Source: Halicephalobus mephisto
Lineage: Eukaryota; Nematoda; Chromadorea; Rhabditida; Panagrolaimidae
Direction of reading: 5' to 3'
NCBI GenBank assembly: GCA_009193035.1
Contig: SWDT01000271.1
Coordinates: 1-64,000, forward strand
DNA length: 64,000 nt
Shown here: in pieces, positions 1 through 13,300 of the stretch
How positions within the stretch are numbered: the stretch's first letter is position 1
Layout: the number at the start of each line of letters is the position of its first letter
Translations under genes and position numbers: made by a program
Notes under the pieces: model-generated
Told to the model about the DNA's origin: nothing
The model's database searches: none
Seen by the model: the letters and a program-made list of their open reading frames with translations, nothing else

Positions 1-480
1 TTTACTCTATAATAATACGATTAAAAGTTCTTAGAACTACAAAAACACAAATTCTCACATTCCTCGGTCTCAACTGGAAAGTTATAAAATTCCCAATCGG
101 GACCGTTTTTCTAGCTATTATGAAAATTGTTTATTTTCCATAATAATACAATTAAAATTTAAAAATACAAATTTCCACAGTTTGGGTCTCGATTGGAAAA
201 CTTCGAAAATTCGTGTTGAGACCGTTTTCCTAATATTTATGAAAGTTGTTTATTTTCCATAATAATACAATTAAAATTTAAAAATACAAATTTCCACAGT
301 TTGGGTCTCGACTGGAAAACTTCGAAAATTCGTCTTGAGACCGTTTTCCAACAATTACGAAAGTTGTTTATTTTCCATAATAATACAATTAAACTTTAGA
401 AACACAAATTTCCATAGTTTGGGTTCTGGCTGGAAAGTTGTGAAATTTTCAGTCGAGACCGTTAGTTTCGAAATTTCGGG
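1..480. repeat. tandem repeat, ~120-bp unit
   Basis: Four units with a period near 120 bases. Each holds a TTTATTTTCCATAATAATAC block followed by an imperfect inverted pair, GGGTCTCGA(T/C)TGGAAA and TTGAGACCGTTTTCC. No coding potential is visible. Confidence 0.85.
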
Positions 481-1620
481 ATAAACATCTTCAAAATTTT
501 ACAATATCATGATTTTTTCGAAAATATTTAAGATTATGAAATTATAACCAATAGCTGTAAACTATTTTAGTCTGTTTATTACGTAAAAAAGTTCCGGTTC
601 TGTTTTTTGATTCTTAAAATTGTTGATTTCAAAAATACTCTGGACAAACTTTCCAGGAATGAAGTCGGTCATGCGCGTGGTTGCTTGTTTTCCTCCCTCG
701 CCTATCCTCAAGGAGTTTCTAAACCAAATTTTTGTTTAAAAAAAATAAGAAATATTTTTAAAAAATTGGCTAATTTCCAAATTCCCTTTAAAAAGTCAAA
801 AATTACTAATTTTTTTCTAAATTAAAAAAAAATAAAAATATTTTTAAAAATTAATTATTTTTTAAATTTTGTTTAAAAAAAATAAAAAATATTTTTAAAA
901 AATTGGCTAATTTCCAAATTTTCTTTAAAAAGTCAAAAATTACTAATTTTTTTAATTAAAAAAAATATTTTTAAAAATTAATTATTTTTTAAATTTTGTT
1001 TAAAAAAAATAAAAAATATTTTTAAAAAATTGGTTAATTTCCAAATTCCGTTTAAAAAGTCAAAAATTACTAATTTTTTTTAATAAAAAAAATAAATTAT
1101 TTTTTGAATTTTCTTTAAAAAATAAAAATATTCCTAAAAATTAATTATTTTTAAAATTTTTCTTTAAAGAAATAGAAAATTACTAATTTTTTTTTAAATT
1201 AGAAAAAATAAAAAAAATTTAACAAAAATAAATTACTTTTTAAATTTACTTTAAAAAATAAAAATATTCCTAAAAATAAATTTTTTTCTAAATTAAAGAA
1301 AAATAAAAATATTTTTGAAAATTAATTATTTTTTGGATTTTTAAAAATATTTTATTTAAAAATTTTTAATTTTTTTCGAATAAAAAGTAAAAAATCGAAT
1401 TTTTGGATTTTCTTTCTTGAAGGTCTTTGGATGAGCTTACAAAACATCATATAAGATTCCGGATTTTTTGGGATATGGTAGGTGCTTTTGGAATTTTTGA
1501 GAATCACGTAGAAGATAAAATTGCATTTTTGTGGTCTTAAATGAAAAATTCCATAAATTGACGTCGAAGGGATTTTTTGGAATTTTTACGACAAAGATTT
1601 TTATTTTTATAAAAATAAAA
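480..1620. repeat. A/T-rich degenerate repeats
   Basis: Nearly pure A/T sequence with weak 100-120 base periodicity built on AAAAAGTCAAAAATTACTAA and TTTAAAAAATAAAAATATTT blocks. A reading frame at 607-825 is mostly repeat and lacks an ATG start. No gene is seen. Confidence 0.6.
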
Positions 1621-1639
1621 TTTAAAACTACCTAAAACC

Positions 1640-2370
1640 AGATAATCTCAAACGTCCGCAATCCTGGTCTCGAGTGTAAAATTTCGAAAATTTTCATCAA
1701 AACCGATTTTTTTAATTTTTGTTTTTTTTACAGTAATACGGTTCAAAATTATGTAAACTTAAAATTTCGCAACTTTCGTCTCAAGTGCAAAATTTCAAGA
1801 TTTTGTGTCGAGACTATTTTTCTTAAATTTCGTCATACATGTTTTTGTTTTTCATAACAACATAGTCTGAAACCTCCTGAAGTTACATAAAGCTGAATTT
1901 TAGGTCCCGAATGGAAATTTTCAAATTTTCGTCTCAGGACCAATTTTTCTCAAATTTTGCTTTGTTTTTTATTTTATATAATATAATAGTTTAAACCTAT
2001 CTAAACTACTTAAACCCAATTTTCTATATTTTTGGTCTTGAGTGGAAATTTTCAAATTTTCGTCCCAGGACCAATTTTTCTCAAGTTTCATTTTATATAA
2101 TATAATAGTTTAAACCTACCTAAACTACTTAAACCCAATTTTCTACATTTTTGGTCTTGAGTGGAAATTTTCAAATTTTCGTCTCAGGACCAATTTTTCT
2201 TAAATTTTGCTTTATTTTATATTTTATATAATACCATAGTTTAAACCTACCTAAACTACTTAAACCCAATTTTCTATATTTTTGGTCTTGAGTGGAAATT
2301 TTCAAATTTTCGTCCCAGGACCAATTTTCTTCAAATTTCATCAAACGTTTCTGTTTTGCATAAGAACATA
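1640..2370. repeat. tandem repeat with GGTCTTGAGTGG motif
   Basis: From about 1860 the unit is 118-127 bases: AGTTTAAACCTACCTAAACT, then TTGGTCTTGAGTGGAAATTT, then CGTCCCAGGACCAATTTT. The GGTC...GACC pairs form weak inverted repeats like those in 1-480. Confidence 0.8.
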
Positions 2371-2439
2371 ATGTTCGAGACTATTATTAGTCGGGATTTT
2401 TGTTCTTATTTTTATTCTTTCTGAAACACGTTATCATTT

Positions 2440-2930
2440 CACTTTTTGGCGTCGTTAGTCAAAAATGTTCATGGACAGCCGCTCCCAGCTTGTGATCGGG
2501 GGCTAGCGGAGAGCTCATTTCGTACGGTTTTACACAGCCTTGATGGCAAGCCCCTTTTGCTGTTTTTCGAGATACGGAACTTTAAATTCAGGTGGGAGGA
2601 GACAAAAAAGAGCCAGACTGACCAAGTGTATAGAAACAAAAATTTAATATACTTTGGAAAATTGCCATTTGGTCAGTTTTTTTCAATTAATTTTTATCAA
2701 TTTTTTTTTTGTTTTTGAAAAATATAAGATGAAAACCTTTGTCAGCAAAGTACTATCAGCTAAGTTAACTCCTGGAAGACGTCTGGCGCCAGGATCGATC
2801 ACGCGACTCACGTGCGGTTTCGAATACTCAAAAACTGCTTCGATTTTTCCGATGAAACGTGACGTGGCTTCCCTCCCCCTCGGCCCCTGCCGTTTATGGC
2901 AGTAACTTTCATCATCATGTTCAAAAAATC
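2440..2930. other. unique non-repetitive island
   Basis: GC content rises sharply and repeats stop. It holds a GTCTGGCGCCAGGAT palindrome near 2782, CACGTG-like CTCACGTGCGG near 2810 and a C-rich run near 2870. Short frames (90 and 83 codons) are open, but neither resembles a known protein and the first starts at TTG. A regulatory or non-coding RNA island is as likely as coding. Confidence 0.4.
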
Positions 2931-2989
2931 ACATCATCAGAAGAATTCAAACTATGTCGTGTTGTGAAATAGTCTTGACAAGAATTTCC

Positions 2990-4400
2990 GGAAGGTTTTA
3001 GGAACTTTCAAATTTTAATTTTTTATAAATTTCAAAGTTTTTTATTAAAATTAAGCACAAATTTGATTAAAGATGGTCCTGACGCGAATTTTCAAGATCT
3101 TAGAGAACTTTCAAATTTTCATTTTTTATAAATTTCAAAGTTTTTTATTAAAGTTAAACAGAAATTTGATTAAAGATGGTCCTGACGCGAATTTTCAAGA
3201 TCTTAGAGAACTTTCAAATTTCCATTTTTTATAAATTTCAAAGTTTTTTTATTAAAATTAAGCACAAATTTGATTAAAGATGGTCCTGACGCGAGTTTTC
3301 AAAATCTTAAAGAACTTTTAAATTTCCATTTTTTATAAATTGTAAAGTTTTTTATTAAAATTAAAAACAAATTTCATCAGAAATGGTCCTGACGCGAATT
3401 TTCAGGATCTTAATGAACTTCTGAAAATTGTCCCTAAATAAATTTTTCGAATTTTTAAATGTTAAACATTTTGCATTTTTTATATTAATTTTAAAATTGT
3501 AATTTTATAAAATTTAAAAATGACTTTTTTTAAAATGGTCCTGAGGCGAATTTTAGGAAGATTTTTGAAAACTAAAAATTTTTGATTTTTGAAAATTAAA
3601 AATTTTAAGTTTTTTGAAACTAAAAATTTTAGATTTTTGAAGGCTGTAAAAATTTTAGGTTTTTGATGTTAGTCTCAAAATTATATTTTTATGGAGGTTA
3701 TGAATGAGTCTTATCAAAAAACCGTCCCGACATGGCTCCTCCGAAGGTTTTAGGGTCTGTCAGATTTTAGGTTTCTGACACTAGTTCTAAAATTGTACTT
3801 TTATAAAAATCAAAAATACACTTTTTCCAACGAAAAGGTCCCGACGCGAATTTCAAAGTTTTCAAAAACTTTTAGAATTTTATATTTTTAATATTAATTC
3901 TGAAATTAAATCTTCATAAAAATCAAAAATATACTTTTTTAAATAAAATGGTCCTGACGCGAATTTCGAAGTTTTCAAAAACTTAGGATTTTATATTTTT
4001 AATATTAATTCTGAAATTAAATCTTTACAAAAGTCAAAAATGTACTTTTTTCTAACAAAATGGTCCCGACGCGAATTTTGAACTTTTTTAAGAATTTCTA
4101 TTTAATCTTTACAAAAGTCAAAAATACACTTTTTCCAGCGAAAAGGTCCCGACGCGAATTTTGAAGTTTTTCAAAAACTTAAAATTTTATATTTTTAATA
4201 TTAATTCTGAAATTAAATCTTAATAAAAATCAAAAATATATTTTTTTAAATAAAATGGTCCTAACGCGAATTTCGAAGTTTTCAAAAACTTAGGATTTTA
4301 TATTTTTAATATTAATTCTAAAATTAAATCTTAATAAAAATCAAAAATACACTTTTTTTAACAAAATGGTCCTGACGCGAATTTTGAAGTTTTTTAAATT
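2990..4400. repeat. tandem arrays with GGTCCTGACGCGAATTTT
   Basis: Two related arrays. At 2990-3420 the period is about 104 bases and each unit carries ATGGTCCTGACGCGAATTTT. At 3520-4390 the period is about 110-120 bases with the same GGTCCTGACGCGAATTT core joined to TTTAATATTAATTCTGAAAT. Some cores read CCCGAC instead of CCTGAC. Confidence 0.85.
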
Positions 4401-5590
4401 CTCGATTTCTGATAATTTTATACATTTTCACGATTCCAAAATTTCTCTGAACTTTTAAATTTGATTTTGCAAAGTTCTAAAACTTTCGAAAAGTCTAATT
4501 TCATAAAAAACTTATTTTTAAACATATTTACCTAAGCTCAAATTCACTTTTGACTCAATTTTATTAATTTTTTTCGTTATTTTATTATAAAAAATCCAAT
4601 TTTCGTCGGATACTGTCCTTAATTGCTGTTTCCCTCAGGCTATAACTGACAATATTAGATTTCTGAATTGAAACGTTTCTTAATCGAATATCTACCTCAA
4701 AAAAAAAATGAATTGATGTTGAAACCAAAACTCGTCACATGTTTTGCTCAATGGTGTGATAACAACTGGCTTGTTGCCAGTTCTTCAGGTCGTCAATCTC
4801 TAAGTCAGCTGGTTTCTGCCTCAAACGGAAACGAAAATCTCTCGAGATTTGATGTTTGTAATTTTTTATTAAATTAGAATTTTTTGAGATCTTCCTGAAT
4901 TGAACAAAAGTTACAGTACTTGTGAATTTTCTAAAATCTTCTTGAAGGATTTCGGAAACCTTTGAAAATCTCAAAAAAAATTAGAGGTTTTCAGAATCCA
5001 GAAAATGCTTCCAAAAATTTCACAGAAGCTTTTAAAATCTTCTAAAATTTTTTGAAAGATTCTGAATTTTTAGAATTTTATAGAAGTTTCTGAAATTTTC
5101 TAAGAACTTCTAATTTTTTAAATTCAGTCAAAACTTCAAAAATCTTCAAAAATTATGAATTTTTCGAAGTTGTTTAAAATTTTTTGAAAGATTCTGAATT
5201 TTTAAAGTTTCATAGAAGTTTCTGAAATTTTCTAAGAATTTCTAATTTTTTAAATTCAGTCAAAACTTCAAAAATCTTTAAAAAATTCATAACTTCTGAA
5301 GTTTTTTAAAATTTCCAAAAATTTGTGATGAAACAATTCCACAAAAAAATTTAGTTCTAAAATTTTCTAAAACCTTCTTAACTTTCGTGTTGAGACAACT
5401 TTGTAAAAAATCATATTTTTTAAAATTTATAAACCTATAACTTCTGAAGTTTTTTAAAATTTCCAAAAATTTGCAGCAAGAAAATTCTACAAAAAAAATT
5501 TAATTTTAAAATTTTCTAAAACCTTCTCAACTTTATAAAAAAATTTTTCTATAAACTTACAACTTTGAAACTCTAAAATTTCCGAAATTC
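4400..5590. other. A/T-rich intergenic DNA
   Basis: Degenerate repeats of AAATTTTCTAAGAACTTCTA and AACTTCTGAAGTTTTTTAAA type. The short higher-complexity stretch at 4600-4960 has open frames on both strands, but no recognisable protein or splice pattern. Confidence 0.5.
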
Positions 5591-6460
5591 GTGGCGAGAC
5601 TGTCCCATACCAAAACCTGTTTTAACTTCTATAAAAGCACGATTACTTCTGATTTCCTAATTAACAATGTTTCGTACAAAAGTGCTAATCTTTGCGGATT
5701 TCTTTATTGTTTGTCTTTGTGTCAAAAACGACAGAAACTGAGTGGCCTCTGTCCGTTGGCTACTCTCGGGCTGTCCAAGCCGGTTGCGTAACGGTTTTGG
5801 TTTTGGAACCGATCCACTTTAAAAAAGACAGGTAGCGTTTCCGGTCCGGTTTTTCTGCGTACTTTTTTCAAAAAGATTTGCTCAGTCCTATCATTGTCTG
5901 TGTCACCGTTTCCGTACACCAAATTTAGGCTCATTTTAATCGTCACTGCAAAGTGCAAGACTCGAACCCGCGGTCTTTCGTTCCCAGACGGGGAATTTGA
6001 CCATTGCACCATGAACAGAGTCTGGAATTGGGCGGAAGACAGTTGAGAATTCTTATCATTTTTTTGTCTGATTTTAGTCCAGAAAGTCCGATCGTCTAAT
6101 TGGCAAGTCATGAGTTTTCCCGAAAAACATGGGATTGGCCAGTTTAATCGACTAATGTCCTTGTCATTTGGTGATAGGAGACGCCCGTTTTCGACAATCA
6201 AGTTTCGATTAGAAACAGTTTTATATTTTTATTTTTATTTTTTTTTATTAAACTTTAACGTATTTGGCCAAATCGAATTTGATTTACAAAAGAAAGAAAT
6301 CAACGGTTTCTGTCCTTTTCCCTTTAGGGCGGGGTTTATCGACTTGTTTTGTGGGTTGGCTCAAATCGACTTACTCAACTCACCGGATTTCGACCAAAAT
6401 CAAACTCCTCCTTCTGGCCAATTTTTATTTTTTCAAATTATTTAATATTTTCCTTTTGAA
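5590..6460. other. unique island with 159-codon open frame
   Basis: Higher-complexity DNA. The minus strand is open for 159 codons (6201 to 5722), long for this background, but the product resembles nothing known to me and the frame runs through a tRNA-like segment. I do not call it a gene. Confidence 0.35.
5946..6020 (-). repeat. tRNA-like (pol III promoter) element
   Basis: On the minus strand an A-box-like TGGTGCAATGGTCA is followed about 40 bases later by a B-box-like GGGTTCGAGTCT. The T-arm folds with five pairs (two G-T), but the flanks do not make an acceptor stem. This fits a decayed tRNA or tRNA-derived SINE head rather than a working tRNA. The A box resembles that of the element at 35965. 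Confidence 0.5.
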
Positions 6461-7200
6461 ACACGTTTATATCCCTACTGTTAGTCATTATGAATTTAGA
6501 TTTCTCAAAAATTTTTAATTTCAAAAAAATCACGTTATTTTAAAAATTATAACTTTTATTTCGAAATTGTTTCAAGGTCAATTTTTAAATTTCCAAATTA
6601 TTTAATATTTTCCTTTTGAAACACGTTTATATCCCTACTGTTAGTCATTATGAATTTAGAGTTTTTAAAAATCACGTTATTTTAAAAATTTTAAATTTTA
6701 TTTCGAAATTGTTTCAAGGTCAATTTTTAAATTTCCAAATTACTTAATATTTTCCTTTTGAAACACGTTTATATTCCTATTGTCAATCATTATGAATTTA
6801 GATTTCTCAAAAATTTTTAACTTCAAAAAAATCACGTTATTTTAAAAATTATAAATTTTATTTCGAAATTACTTCAAGGCCAATTTTTATTTTTTCAAAT
6901 TACTTAATATTTTCCTTTTGAAACACGTTTATATCCTTACTGTCAATCATTATGAATTTAGAGTTTTCAAAAATCACTTCATTTTAAAAATTATAAATTT
7001 TATTTCGAAATTACTTCAAGGTCAATTTTTATTTTTTCAAATTACTTAATATTTTCCTTTTGAAACACGTTTATATCCTTACTGTCAATTATTATGAATT
7101 TAGATTTCTCAAAAATTTTTAATTTCAAAAAAATCACGTTATTTTAAAAATTATAAATTTTATTTTGAAATTGTTTCAAGGCCAATTTTTAAATTTTCCT
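6430..7200. repeat. tandem repeat, ~150-bp unit
   Basis: Five units, each with TTTCCTTTTGAAACACGTTT, then CATTATGAATTTAGA and AAATCACGTTATTTTAAAAA. Copies differ by few substitutions and by loss of a short A-rich piece. Confidence 0.9.
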
Positions 7201-7840
7201 ACAAAATTAAAAATTTTTAATATTCTTTCTAAAATCACGTTATTACAAAAATAAAAAACAAAATTTAATCAAAAATGGTCCTGCCATGAATTTTCCAAAT
7301 TTATTTAAAAAAAGATTCAAAATTTTTTTAAAAATAAAAAGTTCATTTTTTTCAAAAATGGCCCTGACACGAATCTTCAGACTTTTCTAAAAATTTAAAA
7401 TTACTTTTTTATAAAAAAAATTATTTCTTTAAAGACGAATTTTCGAAATTTTTTAAAAATAATTTTTATTAAAATTTTTAAATTTTAATTTACATTTTTT
7501 TAAAAATTATTTTTATTAAAATTTTTAATTTAAATTTTTTTAAAAATTATTTTTATTAAAATTTTTAATTTACATTTTTTAAAAATTATTTTTATTAAAA
7601 TTTTTAATTTAAATTTTAAAAAAAATTATTTTTATTAAATTTTTAAAAATTCTATTTTTTTCAACTTTGTTTTTCCTACGGCAATCGTTTCGGGAAGATT
7701 GCTCACGCTTTAAAACTGATTTTTTTTTGAAAGTAAAACTTTTTCTGATTCATTTTTTAAATTTTTTATAAATTTTAAAAATATTTTTCTAAAGAAAATT
7801 CTAAAAATAATTTTTGCTTTTATTGTAATTACTGTAGATT
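7200..7840. other. A/T-rich intergenic DNA
   Basis: Runs of TTATTTTTATTAAAATTTTT repeat between 7440 and 7640, and two more GGTCCTG/GGCCCTGACACGAAT motifs occur at 7277-7375. No gene is seen. Confidence 0.5.
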
Positions 7841-8220
7841 TTAAAAATATTTTTCTTCGATTTTTTGAGATTATTTTTAATTTTCAGAAAATTCAAAAAT
7901 TACAGTATTTTTTAAATGTAATTTTCAATTTTTTAGGATTACTGTAGTTTCTGAATTTTTTTAAAATATTTTTTTTAAATTTAATTTTTAATTTTTTAAG
8001 ATTACTGTAGTTTTTGAATTTTTTTTATTTTTAAAATATTTTTTTAATTCAATTTTTAATTTTTTAGGATTACTGTAGTTTCTGAATTTTTTTAAAATAT
8101 TTTTTTTTAAATTTAATTTTTAATTTTCTAAGGTTACTGTAGTTTTTGAATTTTTTTGTATTTTTGAAATATTTTTTTTTGAATATCATTTTCGGTTTTT
8201 TGGGATTACTGTGGATTAGG
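7840..8220. repeat. tandem repeat with ATTACTGTAGTTT
   Basis: Six or so units of 60-80 bases, each containing TT(A/T)GGATTACTGTAGTTTTTGA. The same motif in reverse (CTACAGTAATC) forms an array at 28015-28380. The motif is common in Caenorhabditis non-coding DNA. Confidence 0.8.
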
Positions 8221-8530
8221 ATAGTCGGATTTACTGTTTTCGCAAAATTTGGATCGTTTTCTCGAAAAACGTGGCATTTGAAATAACTACGTGGACCTTC
8301 TGGACAAAACAGTACTCTTGAGGAAAGTTTGTTTTTCGAGACTCCAGAAGTCGTTCCTTAATCTCTACAGTAAGGTTTCTCTCGTTTAGTCATGCGAAAG
8401 TGGAATCGAAACTGTCGTGTTTAGACTCCTGGTTGCTGCTTTTGTTTTTTTTCTCGGTTCCTTTTCCCAAAACATGACTGTGCCTCCCTTCCTGACTCCT
8501 GGCCAGGAATCAGTAACATTTATTTTATAT
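8210..8530. other. unique island
   Basis: About 300 bases of non-repetitive, GC-richer DNA with a CTGACTCCTGGCCAGGAATCAG palindrome near 8490. No open frame of note and no RNA gene recognised. Confidence 0.4.
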
Positions 8531-8539
8531 CAGAATATT

Positions 8540-9370
8540 TTTAAATTTCTTCAAAACCTTCAAAAATTTAAAATTTTATAAAACTTTCAAAAATCTAAAT
8601 TTTTACAGAACCTTCAAAAATTTTAAATTTTATAAAACTTTCAAAAATCTAAATTTTTATAAAACCTTCAAAAATTTTAAATTTTATAAAACCTTCAAAA
8701 ATCTAAATTTTTACAGAACCTTCAAAAATCTAAAATTTTATAAACGTTCAAAAGTTTAAAATTTTATAAAATCTTTAAAAGTTTAAAATCTTTAAAAATT
8801 TGAACTTTTGTGAAAATTAATTTTTGATTTCTCGAACTGGAATCTTTCAGAAATCCTCTACCAAGGATTTGAAACCTTGGAAAATTTCAAATAACATAAA
8901 ATTTAGAATTTTAAAAAGTCCCAAAAAATATTTGTTTCAGGACCTTTTTTAATATGAATTATTTTTAGAACATTTTGAAATTTAAATAACTAAGATTTCT
9001 AAAGTTATAAAAGATCAAGTTAAAGTAATTTAATAAAAATATTAATTTCTATTTTTTGTTACAGTATGATTTAAGTTTTTTAAAAATTTGTTTCGGGACC
9101 TTTTTTAATATAAATTATTTTTAGAACATTTTGAAATTTAAATAACTAAGATTTCTGAAAAGTTATAAAAGATCAAGTTAAAGTAATTTAATAAAAATAT
9201 TAATTTCTTTTTTTTGTTACAGTATGATTTAAGTTTTTTAAAAATTTGTTTCGGGACCTTTTTTAATATGAATTATTTTTAGAAAATTTTGAAATTTAAA
9301 TAACTAAGATTTCTGAAGTTATAAAAGATCAAGTTAAAGTAATTTAATAAAAATATTAATTTCCGTTTTC
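8540..9370. repeat. two tandem arrays
   Basis: At 8540-8800 a unit of about 50-60 bases (ACCTTCAAAAATTTTAAATT). At 8930-9370 three units of about 155 bases with TTGTTTCGGGACCTTTTTTA and AAAAGATCAAGTTAAAGTAA. The intervening 80 bases show nothing else. Confidence 0.8.
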
Positions 9371-9760
9371 TGTAATCGTACACCCTCACGTCATAGGTAA
9401 AACGGGACAAAATTAAACAACCTCCAGATTTAATCAGCTCAAATACTTTCTTCACAATGTCCTTGAGTTTAAATCTCCACAATGGCTTCTCAATTTACGT
9501 AAATTAAATTGTTTATCAGAATATCCCTCCCCCTAATCCTACTAGTCTCGACACGAATGTAGGAGGGACTTTTACTTTTTTAAAAAATAAGTTTTCTTCA
9601 ATTTTCTCTTAAATTCTAATAACAATAAAATACTAAACTTTTCTGAATGGATTTGTTTGTTCTTCACACGGTTATTCGTGGAACTTTATTGACAAATCAC
9701 TTTGGGCCGTCTTCAGGAGCCATAAAAGGAGGAAGTGAATTTTGAGTAAACCTATTTTTC
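9370..9760. other. unique island upstream of the + strand gene
   Basis: Non-repetitive DNA with a minus-strand frame of uncertain meaning (9482 to 9370) and, on the plus strand, a TATA-like CCATAAAAGGAGG at about 9720-9733, some 650 bases before the start codon of the next gene. It may hold promoter or first-exon sequence. Confidence 0.3.
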
Positions 9761-9829
9761 GTCTCAAAAATATTTCAAATTTTATTGTTTTCAAATTTAT
9801 ATTATATTTCGAAATTTCGTTTTGAAATT

Positions 9830-10170
9830 TCCTTTAAAAATTTCGCGTCGAGACATGTGTCAAATTTTTGTGTTAAGATTTATGTCGAATTTTCGCGTCG
9901 AAATTCTTTGAAAAACTTTCGTGTTGGGAATTTATGTGAAGATTTCGTGTTGGGAATTTATGTTCAACTTTCGTGTTGAAATTTTATGTTGAACTTTCGC
10001 GTCGAGAACTGTGTCGAACTTTCACATCGGGGCCTTGTGTAAAACTTTCGTGCCAGGACCCATGTCGGACTTTCGTGGCAGGACCTATATTAAACTTTTG
10101 TGCCAAGACCTATACTGAACTTTCGTGCCAAGACCAATGTAAAATTTTCGTGTTAAGACCTCATATGAAG
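9830..10170. repeat. short-period tandem repeat (~33 bp)
   Basis: About ten units of roughly 33 bases ending in CTTTCGTG(C/T)CAGGACC or CTTTCGCGTCGAGA. The array is open on the plus strand, so an apparent N-terminal extension of the downstream gene here is only translated repeat; the acceptor at 10307-10308 ends it. Confidence 0.8.
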
Positions 10171-10374
10171 ATTTATCGGACTGATATTTTATGTCGAGAT
10201 TTCACGCCTAAATTTATCGATTTGATGTTTTGCGTTAATTTTTATCTCAAGATTTTTCGTGTTGAGATTTACCATATTAGGATATATTTTTATGAATGGA
10301 AATTTCAGAGAAGCCGCTATTTAGCGAGCCGAAAAACAGCCACGATTCTGTTTCCGGCAGCTTTTCACGCGAAT

Positions 10375-13300
10375 ATGTCGCTTTCGACCGCGGCGGCACA
10401 GGCTCTAAGTCAACTTCTGGAGCCAGATGCCAAGTCTATGTTGAATACAATATCAGGAAGACTAAATGAGATCGATATCAAATTGACATTAATTTTGGAT
10501 CTTCTAAATAAACAACACAATTCGGGAGTTCCGCTGGATATTGCTCCCGCTGTGTCTGTAGCGGAGAGTCTGATTCCGGCGATGAATACTTCTCAGACAT
10601 TGACGAATCAGCTCGTAGCTGCTGTTAATTCTACCGCGAATTTCCTGAATTCTCCACCTCCGAATTCGATTTTTAGTGATCCTACTTTAGCTACCAGACT
10701 TTTAGCTGCTTGTCAAGAAAGACCAGATTTACAGAATGCCATAACGACGTTATCCAATGGACAACTACCTAAAATGGAAGTTATTCCGAAATTGGAACCA
10801 GAAACTGGCTCGATACCATGGAATACTGTAACTAACTCCACTCAGGCTTCCCCGACGGATCAGAACGAACTCATGGCAGCAATCATGGCTTCCGCCAACG
10901 CTGCTCACATGGTTCACCAAACAGCCCCTTCCCCGTCGACACACCATCAGCCTCCAGAAGACCGTCAGAAGGTCGCCGGAAGTGCTGATTCTAAAACCTT
11001 CAGTGATGATGTTGTGGATGAAAACGAAGAAGAAGAAGAATTTGACTATGAAGATGAAGGTGATTCTCCAACAGCTACAACTTCGAAACAATCTGTTCAA
11101 GGCGAATTATCCCCTCCGGCAACAGATGTCGAAAGCAGTTTTCCAGAAGGTGCTGTAAAACGTGCTGCTGAGAAAGCTGCCAGAAGTTTTCAATCTACGC
11201 AACCTAAAGTTTTTGCATGGCAAATCCTTCGAGAATCAATCACTGATGATGAACTCAAAAATATCCAAATTAGTCTTAGAACTTTTCATGGTGAAACAGC
11301 TGCTCATTTGCTCAGCAGACAATTGCCAAAGGTAAATCTAAAAAATCAAGAAAATTTTAATTAAAAAAAATAAAAATAAAAAAATTTTAAAAAAATAAAA
11401 ATAAAAAAAATTATAATTAAAAAAAAATAAAAATCAGAAAAATTTAAAAAGAAATAAAAATCAGAAAAATTTAAAAAAATAAAAATCAGAAAAATCTTTA
11501 ATTTTTTTAGTTTTTCTTTAAAAAGATAAAAATCAAAAAGATCTTTGATTTTTTTAAAATTTTTTGATTGATATTTTTAAACTAAAAATAAAGTTGAAAA
11601 TAAAAATTACTTAAAATATTTAATTTTATTAATGATTTTTATTTTTTATTTTTTAAATTTAAAATTTTGAATTTTTCCAGATCCGATTGGTTGTCGAAAT
11701 GACTATGCGTTATTTCAAATGGGATGCTCTTGCGGATGAAGCTCAGCTTGCCAAGGCCAAATTGCTATTGAGCCACTTGAAAAATAACGCAAAAGTCCGA
11801 AATTGGACTTTACGTGAAGGTCGACCAAATCGGTAAGTATCATTAATTACGTCAAAAATTGGTCTAAACTTGAACCGGTTCATTGCCCTTTTTAAATTTT
11901 TTAATTTTTTTAAATTTTCCGATTTTTTAAATTTTTTATATTTTTAAAATTCTTTATATTTTAAAATTTTAAAATTTTTAAAATTTAAAGATTTTTGAAA
12001 TTTTAAATTTTTTTATATTTTTCGATTTTTTATATTTTTAAATTTTTAACCAGAGAACCATGTGGTGGAACAGAAAGTTTTTAAAAATCATAAAAGTTCA
12101 TTTTTCTAGTTTTGTGTTGAAATTGATGCAAAATCAAATTCAAAAATAAAATCGCCTCCTGCCGCGAAAGTTTGCAATGACTATAACGACCTTGATCGTC
12201 ACTGGTTTCAATCGAAAATTATCCAAAAAAATAATTTTAAAAAATCATTTTTATCAAAACATTGATTCATTAATTCTCACCAAGAAAGTTCCTGAAAATC
12301 AAGATTTTTCGGTCATTTCTCAGCACGAATCGAAATTATTCAAAAAAGAAATTCAAAAACGCGCGAAAGTGACTCTCACCACGAAAGTCCCTGAAAATCA
12401 AGATTTTCTACCGTTTCCGGCGCGAATTAAAATTATCCAAAAACGCGCGAAAGTAACTCTCACAACGAAAGTCCCTGAAAATCAAGTTTCGTTTACCGTT
12501 TCCGGCGCGAATCAAAAAAGAAATTCAAAAGCTCGCGAAAGTGACTCTCACCACGAAAATCCCTGAATATCAAGATTTCCTACTATTTCTAGCGCGAGTC
12601 AAAAAAGAAATTCAAAAGCTCGCGAAAGTGACTCTCACCACGAAAATCCCTGAAAATCAAGATTTTCTACTATTTCTAGCGCGAGTCGGAAACCATTAAA
12701 AAAACTCATTCAGTCAACTCTCACAGCGAAAATTCACGGTCATTATTAATTCCTTTGTCAATGCGAGTTGAATTTTGGATTCCAAATTACTTATCCTAAA
12801 AATTAATTTTTGTTGATGGAAAATTTGCTTTTTTCATTTTGTTCTTGTTGATCATTTTTATTGCGAGATAAATCCGCAAAACCATGACGATGAAGTACTA
12901 TATGAAGATCTGGACCACGTCAGACGGACAATAAATGGAGTTAAAATTGGGCGATAAACGGACAAAGAGGAAGGTTGACGTGACAGCTGTTGCGCGAACT
13001 ATCCGGTTTCCGATTTGCCACAAAATCGAAAAAATCTAAAAATTAAAAACATTGAAAAAAAATCAAAAAATTTCAAAAATCAAAAATCTTCGAAAATCTA
13101 AAAAATCTAAAAAATTTCAAAAATCAAAAAATTTCAAAAATCAAAAAATTTCAAAAATCAAAAATCTTCGAAAATTTCAAAAATCAAAAAATTTCAAAAA
13201 TCAAAAATCTTCGAAAATTTAAAAAAATTGAGAATTTTTAAAATTTAAACAAGTTTAAAATTTTTAAAATTAAAAAAACTTTAAAATTCTGAAAATTTGA

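Noticed and set aside
5722..6201. 159-codon minus-strand frame
   Set aside because: Crosses a tRNA-like element, has no recognisable family and no splice or promoter context.
9973..10308. N-terminal extension of the + strand gene
   Set aside because: It is translated 33-base repeat and is cut off by a good acceptor at 10307-10308.
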